A stretch of DNA of 40,339 nt, taken from assembly GCF_014879935.1 (NCBI RefSeq), contig NZ_JACSRD010000089.1, positions 1 to 40,339 on the forward strand, read 5' to 3'. Under the pieces are notes generated by a model. That model had not been told where the DNA came from. It was given only the letters and a program-made list of their open reading frames with translations, and searched no databases. The translations under genes and the position numbers were made by a program. Source of the DNA: Prosthecobacter sp. (GTDB lineage Bacteria; Verrucomicrobiota; Verrucomicrobiia; Verrucomicrobiales; Verrucomicrobiaceae). Shown in pieces: positions 7,334-15,042 of this stretch (its first letter is position 1; every line of letters starts with the position of its first letter).

Positions 7334-8098
7334 TCAGGCGGCGCGCACCTTCGCCACGACATCGCCGTTGTCGAATTTCCCGCGCATGACCTGCTGATAG
7401 ACATGCAAATCAGGCCGGATCATGCCGTGCGTGAGCCCGCATTTGACCTTTGTCACCGCCAGTCCCGGTGATTCATGCCAACCGCCGCGGGACAGGTTGG
7501 CCGCCGGGGCTTGCAGATAAAGTGTGTGGTCAAAGTGCTCCTTCGCATGCACCTCACCGTCGTGGATGTGCAGCGTGGGAAAGAAGACGGTGCCGCTCAA
7601 GGCGCTTGGGAACGAAAACGCCATGGGATGCACCTGGGCGTTGCCGGGTTTCAATTTGAAAACTGCGAAGCCGAAATCCGCATAACCCGGCAACTTCGCC
7701 CACACGCCCTCCGGCAGCCGGAACCGGGCATCAAGCCGGCTGAAGTCGGCGATGGTCGGCACAAAGCTGGCATCGTAGGCCCCGACGGAGACGACTTTGA
7801 GCGAATAGGGGGCGTCCGCAGGTGCAGCGCCGAAGGGATCGGCCGGGCCGCCTCGCGAGACCGGCGGCGGAAACATTTCCCACAGATCCGAGAACACGTT
7901 CTCATACTTGGAGAAGTCGAAAAACTTCACCGCATCTTCGGCGGTTCCTTCTTTGACCGGGATGGGCAGGACCATCGCGAGATCAGCATCGGCTTTCAGG
8001 GACATCTGGTAAATGATGACCTGATTCCCATGCTCACCCAGCCGCGCAAAGATGCGCGTGTTTTTGACCTCCTCGACTTTTCCTGTGAAGCAGCACAT
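7334..8098 (-). CDS. Conserved-looking hypothetical protein (254 aa) beginning MCCF
   Basis: The product has no signal peptide or membrane segment and starts MCCFTGKVEEVKNTRIFARL, with two adjacent Cys at positions 2-3. It then runs as an alternating beta-rich globular protein (QVIIYQMSLKADADLAMVLP, then FAVFKLKPGNAQVHPMAFSF). Further His-rich sequence follows (TLHIHDGEVHAKEHFDHTLY), which together with Cys2 and Cys3 could bind a metal. It sits 11 bp before gluQ and diverges from the Nif3 gene. From memory, similar MCCF-starting proteins occur in Verrucomicrobia and Planctomycetes without a known function. I cannot assign a role. Confidence 0.7.
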   Translation of the reverse strand: MCCFTGKVEEVKNTRIFARLGEHGNQVIIYQMSLKADADLAMVLPIPVKEGTAEDAVKFFDFSKYENVFSDLWEMFPPPVSRGGPADPFGAAPADAPYSLKVVSVGAYDASFVPTIADFSRLDARFRLPEGVWAKLPGYADFGFAVFKLKPGNAQVHPMAFSFPSALSGTVFFPTLHIHDGEVHAKEHFDHTLYLQAPAANLSRGGWHESPGLAVTKVKCGLTHGMIRPDLHVYQQVMRGKFDNGDVVAKVRAA

Positions 8099-8137
8099 GG
8101 TGCGGATGCTATCAAACCGACTCCATCAACGTCCAGC

Positions 8138-8893
8138 ATGAATCTCGCCGACCTCGTACGCTACCTCGACACCGAACTGCGCATCGCGGAGATCCCCGAT
8201 TACCCGAACGCCTACAACGGCCTGCAGCTCGAAAACGCGGCCGGGAAGGTGACGCGCATCGTCGCCGCCGTGGATGCGACGCTGCCGGTGATGCACAAGG
8301 CAGTCGCAGCACGTGCGGATTTGCTCATCGTGCATCACGGCATGTTCTGGAACACCGCGCAGCCTTGGACCGGCCCGGTATTTCAGAAGATGAAGCTCGC
8401 CATCGAGGCCGGGCTGGCCGTTTACAGTTGCCATCTGCCGCTCGATTTTCATCCCACGCTCGGAAACGACGCCGGTGTGGCCCGTGCGCTCAGTTTGGAG
8501 CCCTGCGGCACGTTCATGAAGACCAAAGGCACCGACAATGGCGCCCGCATCGAGACCGAAATCGATCGTGACGAGCTGGTGAAGCGACTCCACGCCGCCA
8601 CCGGTTCGCGCGTGCATGTTTGCGCCGCTGGTCCCTCGATCTGCCGCAGAATTGGCATCATGACCGGTGGTGCAGGCAGTGAAGTGGCCACCGTGGCAAA
8701 AAACGGCATCGACACTTTCATCACCGGTGAAGGGCCGCACTGGAGTTACACGCTGGCGGAGGAGCTCGGCATCAACCTCATCTACGGCGGCCACTACGCC
8801 ACGGAGACCTTCGGCGTGAAGGCGCTCTCTGCCCACATCGAGGCCAAGTTCGGCATTCCGTGGGAGTTTGTCGATCACCCGACCGGATTGTGA
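8138..8893 (+). CDS. Nif3-like dinuclear metal centre protein
   Basis: The ATG at 8138 gives a 251-residue protein that begins like the family (MNLADLVRYLDTELRIAEIPD, then NGLQLE). The frame is open far upstream, but that part is antisense to the previous gene. Metal-binding residues are present in LLIVHHGMFW (His66, His67), in CHLPLDFHPTLGND, and near the C-terminus in YGGHYATE. Nif3/YbgI proteins form hexamers with a di-metal site; their substrate is not settled. The next gene, a DNA glycosylase, follows after only 3 bp, so the two are likely co-transcribed. Confidence 0.92.
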   Translation: MNLADLVRYLDTELRIAEIPDYPNAYNGLQLENAAGKVTRIVAAVDATLPVMHKAVAARADLLIVHHGMFWNTAQPWTGPVFQKMKLAIEAGLAVYSCHLPLDFHPTLGNDAGVARALSLEPCGTFMKTKGTDNGARIETEIDRDELVKRLHAATGSRVHVCAAGPSICRRIGIMTGGAGSEVATVAKNGIDTFITGEGPHWSYTLAEELGINLIYGGHYATETFGVKALSAHIEAKFGIPWEFVDHPTGL

Positions 8894-8896
8894 GCC

Positions 8897-9523
8897 ATGA
8901 GCTGGTTGAAACGCGATTTCTTCGAGCGTGACGTTCTCGACGTGGCGCATGATCTCGTCGGCGTCGAACTCGTCTGGAAAGGCTGCTCGGGCATCATCAT
9001 CGAAACCGAGGCCTACGCGGTCGAGGACGATCCTGCCTGCCACACCGCCTCACGACCGACCGCACGGGAGTTTGTGCGCTCCAAGCCGCCCGGAACGGCC
9101 TACGTGTATTTCAATTACGGCATGTACTGGCTCTTCAACCTGCTCGTCAAAGGTGGAGCACGCGACGGACTGATCCTCATCCGTGCTTTGGAGCCGAAAC
9201 GCGGCATCGAGGCCATGCAGCAGCGACGTCAGCGTGAAAAACTTCACGAACTGTGCTCAGGACCGGGAAAACTGGCTATGGCGCTCGGCATCACCGGCGC
9301 TGACCATGGGACGATCCTGTCTGGGCGAGGCCGCCCGGCGGACTGTGGTCTGCGCACGGTGAAAGACGCTTCAACTCACGATGTCGTGACGGACATACGC
9401 GTCGGCATCAGCCAGGCGGTGGATTATCCGTGGCGGTTTTTGTCCCGCCACAGTCCGCATCTCAGCGTGAAACACGGGAAGGTGAAACTGCCGGTCGTCA
9501 CATCACGCCGCCGCCCATCATGA
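8897..9523 (+). CDS. Aag/MPG-type 3-methyladenine DNA glycosylase
   Basis: This enzyme removes alkylated purines and hypoxanthine from DNA in base excision repair. It is 208 residues long, as usual for bacterial members. The active site IIETEAY gives the catalytic Glu at about residue 38 and the intercalating-side Tyr at 40, followed by the conserved DDPACHTAS. Other signatures are PGTAYVYFNYGMYWLFNLL, LILIRALEP and LCSGPGKLAMALGIT. It starts 3 bp after the Nif3 gene stop. Its last 26 bp overlap the end of the convergent small membrane protein gene. Confidence 0.95.
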   Translation: MSWLKRDFFERDVLDVAHDLVGVELVWKGCSGIIIETEAYAVEDDPACHTASRPTAREFVRSKPPGTAYVYFNYGMYWLFNLLVKGGARDGLILIRALEPKRGIEAMQQRRQREKLHELCSGPGKLAMALGITGADHGTILSGRGRPADCGLRTVKDASTHDVVTDIRVGISQAVDYPWRFLSRHSPHLSVKHGKVKLPVVTSRRRPS

Positions 9524-9728
9524 GGCGCACCAAGGCCACGATGCCGACGGCGATGTTGATCGTGAGACCGATCTTCCGTTCAGGGAACACGCCAAAGATG
9601 ATGCCGACCACGCAGAACACGAGGACCGGCCACTGAATCGCTCCCAGCAGCGGGATGATGCCGATCACCATGCAAAGGGCGGCAAACAGACCGATCAAGA
9701 CCGAGAGGAGCTGGCAGATGGTTTTCAT
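9498..9728 (-). CDS. Small membrane protein (76 aa)
   Basis: Nearly the whole 76-residue product is hydrophobic. It has segments around residues 4-26 (LLSVLIGLFAALCMVIGIIP), 33-48 (WPVLVFCVVGIIFGVF) and 54-72 (IGLTINIAVGIVALVRLMMG). This fits a three-helix inner-membrane protein of unknown function. It ends inside the 3' end of the convergent DNA glycosylase gene (26-bp overlap). Membrane-like composition over the full length supports a real gene. Confidence 0.6.
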   Translation of the reverse strand: MKTICQLLSVLIGLFAALCMVIGIIPLLGAIQWPVLVFCVVGIIFGVFPERKIGLTINIAVGIVALVRLMMGGGVM

Positions 9729-9844
9729 AGCGGGGCCAAAAACCGCGAGACGGCCCTGAACTCAACTGGAAATGCATGACCTCATTGTAAGCCCGCCTTG
9801 CATTCGTCGCCGGACGCGGTACTCTCCGGCCCGCTGAATGACAA

Positions 9845-9963
<119 letters not shown>

Positions 9964-9964
9964 G

Positions 9965-9994
9965 CCCTCCGTAGCTCGAAGAGCGAAGCAGGGG
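9965..9994. repeat. Imperfect palindromic repeat-like element
   Basis: The core GCTC-GAA-GAGC (9974-9984) is flanked by CCCTCCGTA on the left and GAAGCAGGG on the right, giving an imperfect hairpin 1 base after the tRNA stem-loop. The phrase GTAGCTCGAAGAGCGAAG resembles, from memory, small dispersed repeats in Verrucomicrobia. The remaining bases to 10084 show nothing recognisable. Confidence 0.35.
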
Positions 9995-10084
9995 CCACCC
10001 TCATCGCCCGGCTACGAACGGCACGCCATTGCACAGAACGCGACTCCGTCCGAACCAGACCGTCGGTACAGCCTCCAAAACCAT

Positions 10085-10414
10085 TCAGCGCGTCACACCC
10101 GGAAACGAGTCCGGGGCATCCAGTGAATAGAACTCGCTCGATTCAGCATCCGGCATGCCGTGGCTGCGGATGCCTTCCAGACGACGGCGGCTGCCGCGTT
10201 CGCTGCCGGGGCGGTTGGCGGTGCGTTGCACAAATTCGGCGATGACCGGGGCCGCGATGGCCGTGCTGGCGGCCAGAAGCGTGAGGGCGATCACATTCGA
10301 CGAGCCGCGGCGCATGCCACGCCCAAACAGGATCCCGAGGGCGCAACCAGCGGCGGCTGGTGCGATCAGGGAGGCGTAGGACTCGTAGCTGGGGGCGGAG
10401 GACTTGTCTTGCAT
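10085..10414 (-). CDS. Small membrane-anchored hypothetical protein (109 aa)
   Basis: The product has a short polar N-terminus and two hydrophobic stretches at about residues 14-33 (ASLIAPAAAGCALGILFGRG) and 41-63 (VIALTLLAASTAIAAPVIAEFV). A basic, then acidic, soluble tail of about 45 residues follows. The layout resembles small YtxH-like membrane proteins, but no family motif is clear. It diverges from the mannose-1-phosphate guanylyltransferase gene across a 79-bp intergenic region. Confidence 0.55.
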   Translation of the reverse strand: MQDKSSAPSYESYASLIAPAAAGCALGILFGRGMRRGSSNVIALTLLAASTAIAAPVIAEFVQRTANRPGSERGSRRRLEGIRSHGMPDAESSEFYSLDAPDSFPGVTR

Positions 10415-10493
10415 GAATCACCATAGTCGCACAGCTCAATTCACCAAAGAGGAATTTGCCCGTTTCCCGCTTTCCAGCTAAGAAAGCCAAGTT

Positions 10494-11579
10494 ATGCCCA
10501 AATCCGCCGCATCTCCCACCCGCTACGCGCTCATTCTTGCCGGAGGCAGTGGTCAGCGCTTCTGGCCGATCAGCCGTGACGCACAGCCAAAGCAGCTCTT
10601 GAAGCTCTTTGGCGACAAGACACTCCTGGAGCTCACCATTGATCGATTGGAGGGCCTTGTGCCCAAGAAGAACATCCTGATTCTCACCAACAAGCAGCAG
10701 GAGGCCAGCGTCCGCGCCATCATCAAGGACCTGCCGCCCGAAAACATCGTGGCCGAGCCTGAGAAACGCGATACTGCTCCTGCCATTGCTCTCGCTGTCG
10801 GCTGGGTCGTCGCCCGTGATCCGATGGCCACGATGATCGTGCTGCCGGCCGACCATTTGATCCAAAACAAAGCCGAATTCCAGCGCGTGCTGACGAATGC
10901 CGCCATCGCCGCCGAAAACAGCGGCAACCTCGTCACCGTGGGCATCAAACCAACCTGGCCATGCCCCAGCTACGGCTATGTGGAGCGCGGCCGGAAGGCC
11001 AGCATCGGCGGCCTGAACGATTTGTCGGCCTGGGAAGTCGTCCGCTTCCGCGAAAAGCCGAACCCCGACCTCGCCGAGCATTTCATCGCGCAGGGCAACT
11101 TCCTCTGGAACGCCGGCATGTTCATCTGGACGATCCCGGCCATTTTCAGCGAACTCAGCCGCCACTGTCCGGTGCTCGCCGACTTCGTCTCCGAACTGCG
11201 GGGTTCCAAGGACTTCAACGCCACCGTGGCGAAGCAATTCGGCAAGCTGCCGAAGCTTTCCATCGACTACGCGCTCATGGAAAAAGCCTCCCGGGTGCTG
11301 AACATCGAATCCACCTTCGATTGGGACGATGTGGGCAACTGGACCAGCGTCGGCCGTTATCTCAACACCGATGGCGACGGCAACCAGTTCAACTGCGCCT
11401 TTTCGCAGCAGGATGCCTCGAACAACATCGTCTTCACCCAGACCGGCCAGCACGTGGCGCTCATCGGCGTGCAGGATCTTATTGTCGTCGCCGCCAAGGA
11501 TGGACTGCTCGTGACCGACCGCGCCCGCGCAGAGACGATCAAGAAGCTCGTCGATGGCCTCCCGCAGGAGCTGCGTTGA
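10494..11579 (+). CDS. manC: Mannose-1-phosphate guanylyltransferase (GDP-mannose pyrophosphorylase)
   Basis: The enzyme makes GDP-mannose from mannose-1-phosphate and GTP for polysaccharide and glycan synthesis. The N-terminal nucleotide-binding motif is LILAGGSGQRFWPISRD, followed by QPKQLLKLFGDKTLLE. Later conserved parts are VLPADHLI, FREKPNPDLA, LWNAGMFIW and FDWDDVGNW. At 361 residues it contains only the nucleotidyltransferase and short beta-helix parts; the phosphomannose isomerase domain of the long E. coli-type ManC is absent. It starts an apparent operon with ruvX (24-bp gap) and truA. No capsule genes stand beside it. Confidence 0.93.
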   Translation: MPKSAASPTRYALILAGGSGQRFWPISRDAQPKQLLKLFGDKTLLELTIDRLEGLVPKKNILILTNKQQEASVRAIIKDLPPENIVAEPEKRDTAPAIALAVGWVVARDPMATMIVLPADHLIQNKAEFQRVLTNAAIAAENSGNLVTVGIKPTWPCPSYGYVERGRKASIGGLNDLSAWEVVRFREKPNPDLAEHFIAQGNFLWNAGMFIWTIPAIFSELSRHCPVLADFVSELRGSKDFNATVAKQFGKLPKLSIDYALMEKASRVLNIESTFDWDDVGNWTSVGRYLNTDGDGNQFNCAFSQQDASNNIVFTQTGQHVALIGVQDLIVVAAKDGLLVTDRARAETIKKLVDGLPQELR

Positions 11580-11603
11580 TCCGTTTCCTCACCTTTTTCA
11601 ATC

Positions 11604-12095
11604 ATGCCGCGCATTCTCGCCATTGATCACGGCACGGTGCGCATCGGACTCGCACTGAGCGACGAGATGGAGATCGTCGCCAATCCGCTCAAGACGATCG
11701 ACGCGCATCATGAGCCCGAGCGCACCATCGCCCGCATCGTGCGTGAGAAGCACATCGGGCGGATCGTCATCGGCATGCCTTACCACATGAGCGGCGAGAA
11801 AGGTGGCGCGGCCGAACGTGTCGAAAAATTCGCCACCAGCCTCGGCAAGGAGCTGCAGCACTCGATTCCCATCGATTTCGTCGATGAACGGCTCTCTTCC
11901 GTCGAAGCCGAGGCCTCGCTGTCGCGTTCCGGCGTCACGAACAAGCGGGAACGCAACGCCATCGTGGACCAGCTCGCCGCCGTGGTGATCCTGCAGGAGT
12001 ATTTGAACCAGCAGCGCGGTCCGGCGGGCTTTCTGCTGCCGGACGAATCCTACGAACTCGATTGGAGCGATGAGCCGAAGCGACGTCGAAAGTAA
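11604..12095 (+). CDS. ruvX: Putative pre-16S rRNA nuclease / Holliday junction resolvase-like RuvX (YqgF)
   Basis: This RNase H-fold protein begins MPRILAIDHGTVRIGLALSD, where the Asp of AIDHG is the first catalytic acid. It continues with IVIGMPYHMSGEKGG, then FVDERLSSVEAE with the second acid and a C-terminal RNAIVDQLAAVVILQEYL with the third. At 163 residues it is slightly longer than E. coli YqgF because of a charged tail ending in KRRRK. Its last 26 bp overlap the start of truA in another frame, which implies coupled expression. Confidence 0.93.
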   Translation: MPRILAIDHGTVRIGLALSDEMEIVANPLKTIDAHHEPERTIARIVREKHIGRIVIGMPYHMSGEKGGAAERVEKFATSLGKELQHSIPIDFVDERLSSVEAEASLSRSGVTNKRERNAIVDQLAAVVILQEYLNQQRGPAGFLLPDESYELDWSDEPKRRRK

Positions 12096-12903
12096 GGCCG
12101 GCCTGCGCCACGGTCCCGCGCCGGGCTGGAAGCGGCTGCGGCTCACCATCGCTTATTGTGGCACGCCGTGGAAAGGCTGGCAGAGCCAGGACGGCGGCGG
12201 CGGTGTGCAGGATGAAATCAATGCCACCATCAAAAAGGCCACCGGCATCGTGACCCAGGTGCAGGGCAGCGGCCGCACCGATGCCGGCGTGCATGCGCTG
12301 GCGCAGGTCGCACACGGTGATGTGCCTGACACCGTGCGCATGAACGGTGATGCGTGGGTGAACGCGCTGAATGCCTGCCTGCCGCTCACGATTCGTGTCC
12401 TGCAGGTCGAGGACGCTTCTACGCAGTTCCACGCACGCTTTGATGCCGCTGGGAAAGTGTATCGCTACCGCATCTGGCGGCCGCGCATGCTCTCGCCTTT
12501 CGAGGCGGACCGCGCATGGCACGTGTACGGCCCGCTCGACATGGACGCGCTCCGCTGGTGCTGCGAAAGACTTGTCGGCACGCACAATTTCATCCGGCTG
12601 AGCGCCAATCGCGGCGACATGCCCGAAACCGAACGCCGCATGCTGCCGGACAAAACCACGCGCACCATCCACCGCGCGGAAGTGCGCGAGGAAGGCGACG
12701 TTTTGGAGTTCGAATTCGAGGGCGACGGCTTTCTCTACAAAATGGTGCGCCTCATCGTCGGCAGCCTGATCCACGTGGCGCGCAAACGTGAGCCGAAGGA
12801 GTGGTTCGCGAGCTTGCTGAATGATCCCACGGGCCGGCAGAGCAATCAGACTGCCCCTGCCTGTGGTTTGTATCTCGTGCGGGTGAAGTATCCGGCCACG
12901 TGA
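12070..12903 (+). CDS. truA: tRNA pseudouridine(38-40) synthase
   Basis: TruA converts uridines 38-40 in the anticodon arm of many tRNAs to pseudouridine. The catalytic Asp is in GSGRTDAGVHALAQVAH (about Asp71), and FEFEGDGFLYKMVRLIVGSL marks the C-terminal half. The N-terminus has about 20 residues more than the compact family start at LRLTIAYCGTPWKGWQ. The start at 12070 overlaps ruvX by 26 bp, which supports translational coupling, although an internal start is possible. A perfect 10-bp inverted repeat follows the stop codon. Confidence 0.95.
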   Translation: MSRSDVESKAGLRHGPAPGWKRLRLTIAYCGTPWKGWQSQDGGGGVQDEINATIKKATGIVTQVQGSGRTDAGVHALAQVAHGDVPDTVRMNGDAWVNALNACLPLTIRVLQVEDASTQFHARFDAAGKVYRYRIWRPRMLSPFEADRAWHVYGPLDMDALRWCCERLVGTHNFIRLSANRGDMPETERRMLPDKTTRTIHRAEVREEGDVLEFEFEGDGFLYKMVRLIVGSLIHVARKREPKEWFASLLNDPTGRQSNQTAPACGLYLVRVKYPAT

Positions 12904-12904
12904 C

Positions 12905-12947
12905 GCGGAGAAAATCTGCGCGGAGCTGTAATTTGGCTTTTCTCCGC
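12905..12947 (+). terminator. Inverted repeat after truA
   Basis: GCGGAGAAAA (12905-12914) is perfectly complementary to TTTTCTCCGC (12938-12947) across a 23-base spacer and begins 2 bases after the truA stop. It could end the manC-ruvX-truA transcript, or act in the leader of the DUF350 cassette that starts 56 bases later. The long loop makes it an atypical terminator. Confidence 0.4.
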
Positions 12948-13002
12948 CCTCTCCAGTCTCCTACGCTCCATCGCCCTCGTGGCTCAATCATCTCAATCCC
13001 GC

Positions 13003-13245
13003 ATGTCACTCCTCTCACAACCTCTCCTCGCCGAATACTCGATCTCCCATGGCCTTGTCTTGTTCGCCGTCTTCGGGCTGGCAGGCATTCTCATGGCGAT
13101 CATCGGTTACAAGCTTTTCGACAAACTGACCCCTGGAGACCTCCATGCGGAGATCTTTGAGAAGAAGAACATCGCCGCCGCGATTCTCGCTGGCAGTGTG
13201 ATCATCGGCGTGTCGTTGATCCTCGCGGCCGCCATGAACGGCTGA
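13003..13245 (+). CDS. DUF350 (YjfL-like) membrane protein
   Basis: The ATG at 13003 gives an 80-residue protein; a GTG at 12979 in the same frame would add eight polar residues. It has two membrane segments, about residues 15-36 (LVLFAVFGLAGILMAIIGYK) and 56-78 (IAAAILAGSVIIGVSLILAA). Between them is the charged loop FDKLTPGDLHAEIFEKKN with the family's Asp/Glu-Asn pattern. It seems to contain one DUF350 unit, whereas E. coli YjfL is, from memory, longer. It is followed at 17 bp by a YgiB-like lipoprotein and then a YgiC/YjfC-like ATP-grasp ligase, the same trio as in the E. coli yjf region. The biochemical role is unknown. Confidence 0.75.
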   Translation: MSLLSQPLLAEYSISHGLVLFAVFGLAGILMAIIGYKLFDKLTPGDLHAEIFEKKNIAAAILAGSVIIGVSLILAAAMNG

Positions 13246-13262
13246 TTCAACCCGCGCAGACG

Positions 13263-13844
13263 ATGAAACGGAGCAAGGTTGTCATGCTGACACTCGCGGG
13301 TGTCAGCCTCAGTGTCACCGGTTGCCATCGCGAACCGGAGCGGGTGAATCTGCACAGCACGCCGGTGCTGCCGCCGGAGTCCCTCAGCCCTGCCGCACGG
13401 GCCAGTTTGCCTGTTTATCGGCCAGGAAGTGATGTCTCGCGCACGCTTCCGCCGCACAATGCCTATGATCCGCAGCTCGGCTACTACCACGAGCCTTGCG
13501 CCGCCTGGTTTCCTTACCCCTACGACCACTACGACTCGCGTTGGGGCTACTATCGCTGCGGGCGGTGGTCACGCTATCACAGCACGCAGGCTTATTCGCC
13601 TTCCTCGATCTACTTCCGTGGTGGCAACAGTCTTTTCGGCAGCAGCATGCCCCTCGGTGGCGGAACTGGGGCCAGACCGGACCCGAATGTGCCGCGTTCG
13701 GGTGATTACGGCCTGCAACCATCGGGAGCGCCGATTCACAACGGCGTCCAGCATGGCAACGCCACCCGAACCATCTCATCCGTGACGAGCCGTGGCGGCT
13801 TCGGCACCACCGGCCGTTCATCGGGGTTCTTTTCAGGCTCCTGA
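13263..13844 (+). CDS. YgiB/YjfM-like lipoprotein with C-terminal RGGFG motif
   Basis: The product has a lipoprotein signal peptide with lipobox VTGC (Cys21) and then a Tyr/Pro/Trp-rich middle (AYDPQLGYYHEPCAAWFPYP, then YDSRWGYYRCGRWSRYHS). It ends in a low-complexity, Ser/Thr/Gly-rich tail with SSVTSRGGFGTTGRSS. E. coli YgiB, as I recall it, ends with a closely similar TVTRGGFG stretch. The motif together with the adjacent ligase suggests that this tail is a recognition or modification site. The protein should be anchored in the envelope. The gene lies between DUF350 and the ATP-grasp gene, with gaps of 17 and 7 bp, so an operon is very likely. The homology to YgiB is inferred from layout and motif. 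Confidence 0.65.
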   Translation: MKRSKVVMLTLAGVSLSVTGCHREPERVNLHSTPVLPPESLSPAARASLPVYRPGSDVSRTLPPHNAYDPQLGYYHEPCAAWFPYPYDHYDSRWGYYRCGRWSRYHSTQAYSPSSIYFRGGNSLFGSSMPLGGGTGARPDPNVPRSGDYGLQPSGAPIHNGVQHGNATRTISSVTSRGGFGTTGRSSGFFSGS

Positions 13845-13851
13845 TCTCATC

Positions 13852-14970
13852 GTGCAACGCGTCACCGAAAACCCTCGTGCCGACTGGCAGTCGCAGGTGG
13901 AGGCCCTCGGCCTGAGCTACCATACCATCGACGGTCAGCTCTATTGGGACGAATCCGCCCACTATCGCTTTTCCAGCAGCGAAATCGCGAAACTCGAAAG
14001 CGCCACGGCCGAACTGCAGCGCATGAGCATCGCCGCGGCCGAACGTGCCATCCGCGATGGCTGGCGGGACCGCCTCGCCATCTCGGAAGCGGCATGGAGG
14101 GAGATCATCCAGTCCTGGGAGCGCGATGATCTTTCGCTCTACGGCCGCTTTGACCTCATGTGGGATGGATCTGGCGACCCCAAGCTGCTCGAATACAACG
14201 CCGACACCCCCACCGGCCTGCTCGAAGCCTCCGTCATCCAGTGGCAGTGGCTGCTGCAGGTGCATCCACAGTCGGATCAGTTCAATTCCATCCACGAGCA
14301 GCTGCTCGCCTCCTGGCCGTCATGGCCGGCCAAACAAATCCATTTCTGCGCCCAACGCGATGCCGAAGAGGACTGGCGCACACTGCTTTATCTGATGGAT
14401 ACCTGTCGTCAGGCGGGCAAGAGCACGGTGGACTTCGCGGTGGAGGATCTCGGCTGGCATGCGGGATGGCATCGATTTGTCGATCATGAAGACCGGGCCA
14501 TCGAGTGCCTCTTCAAGCTCTATCCGTGGGAGTGGATGTGGGCGGAGGACTTCGCCTGTCATCTGCCCGGTCGGTGCAGCCGCTTCATCGAGCCCGTTTG
14601 GAAGATGCTCTGGAGCAACAAGGCCTTCCTCGTCCTGCTGTGGGAGATGTTCGATGGTCACCCGAATCTCCTTCGCGCCAGTTTCTCCGCGGATGGATTC
14701 AGAAGCGGCCACGTCGAAAAGCCGTTCTTTGGCCGCGAGGGCACGAATGTGCGCATCGTCGAAAACAGCGGCTTGGTGGAGCAAAGCGACGGCCCCTGGG
14801 CTTCACAACCCAAGGTCTATCAGGCGCTCCATCCCGAGGTAACCTTCGACGGCAACCACCCCGTCATCGGCTCCTGGATCATCGGCGGCGAGCCAGCGGG
14901 CATCGGCATTCGCGAAGACGCCTCACGCATCACCGCCAACAGCAGCCGCTTTGTGCCGCATCGGTTCTAA
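13852..14970 (+). CDS. Glutathionylspermidine synthase-like ATP-grasp ligase (YgiC/YjfC type)
   Basis: I chose the GTG at 13852 because it gives MQRVTENPRADWQSQVEALG, the usual YgiC start, and does not overlap the lipoprotein gene; a GTG at 13792 would overlap it by 53 bp. The 372-residue protein follows the E. coli YgiC pattern as I recall it throughout: SLYGRFDLMWDGSGDPKLLE, YNADTPTGLLEA, FKLYPWEWMW, SNKAFLVLLWEMFDGHPNLL, KPFFGREGTNVRIVE, and GSWIIGGEPAGIGIREDAS at the C-terminus. Lys, Glu and Asn residues expected for ATP-Mg binding are present in the last third. It lacks the amidase domain of true glutathionylspermidine synthetase/amidase. The likely reaction is ATP-dependent amide bond formation on a peptide or protein end; the substrate is unproven, but the adjacent lipoprotein is a candidate. 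Confidence 0.88.
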   Translation: MQRVTENPRADWQSQVEALGLSYHTIDGQLYWDESAHYRFSSSEIAKLESATAELQRMSIAAAERAIRDGWRDRLAISEAAWREIIQSWERDDLSLYGRFDLMWDGSGDPKLLEYNADTPTGLLEASVIQWQWLLQVHPQSDQFNSIHEQLLASWPSWPAKQIHFCAQRDAEEDWRTLLYLMDTCRQAGKSTVDFAVEDLGWHAGWHRFVDHEDRAIECLFKLYPWEWMWAEDFACHLPGRCSRFIEPVWKMLWSNKAFLVLLWEMFDGHPNLLRASFSADGFRSGHVEKPFFGREGTNVRIVENSGLVEQSDGPWASQPKVYQALHPEVTFDGNHPVIGSWIIGGEPAGIGIREDASRITANSSRFVPHRF

Positions 14971-15042
14971 ACTGAATGGATCGGAATTCTGGTTTCGTCA
15001 TTTGAACCCCCCCTCCCCCTGAGGCATGAACATCGCCCTCTC

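Noticed and set aside
7475..8137. N-terminal extension of the Nif3 gene to 472 aa
   Set aside because: The extra part is antisense to the gene at 7334-8098 and has no family similarity; the ATG at 8138 gives a normal Nif3 start.
10143..11453. Minus-strand 436-aa open frame
   Set aside because: It is antisense to the mannose-1-phosphate guanylyltransferase gene and has shadow-like composition.
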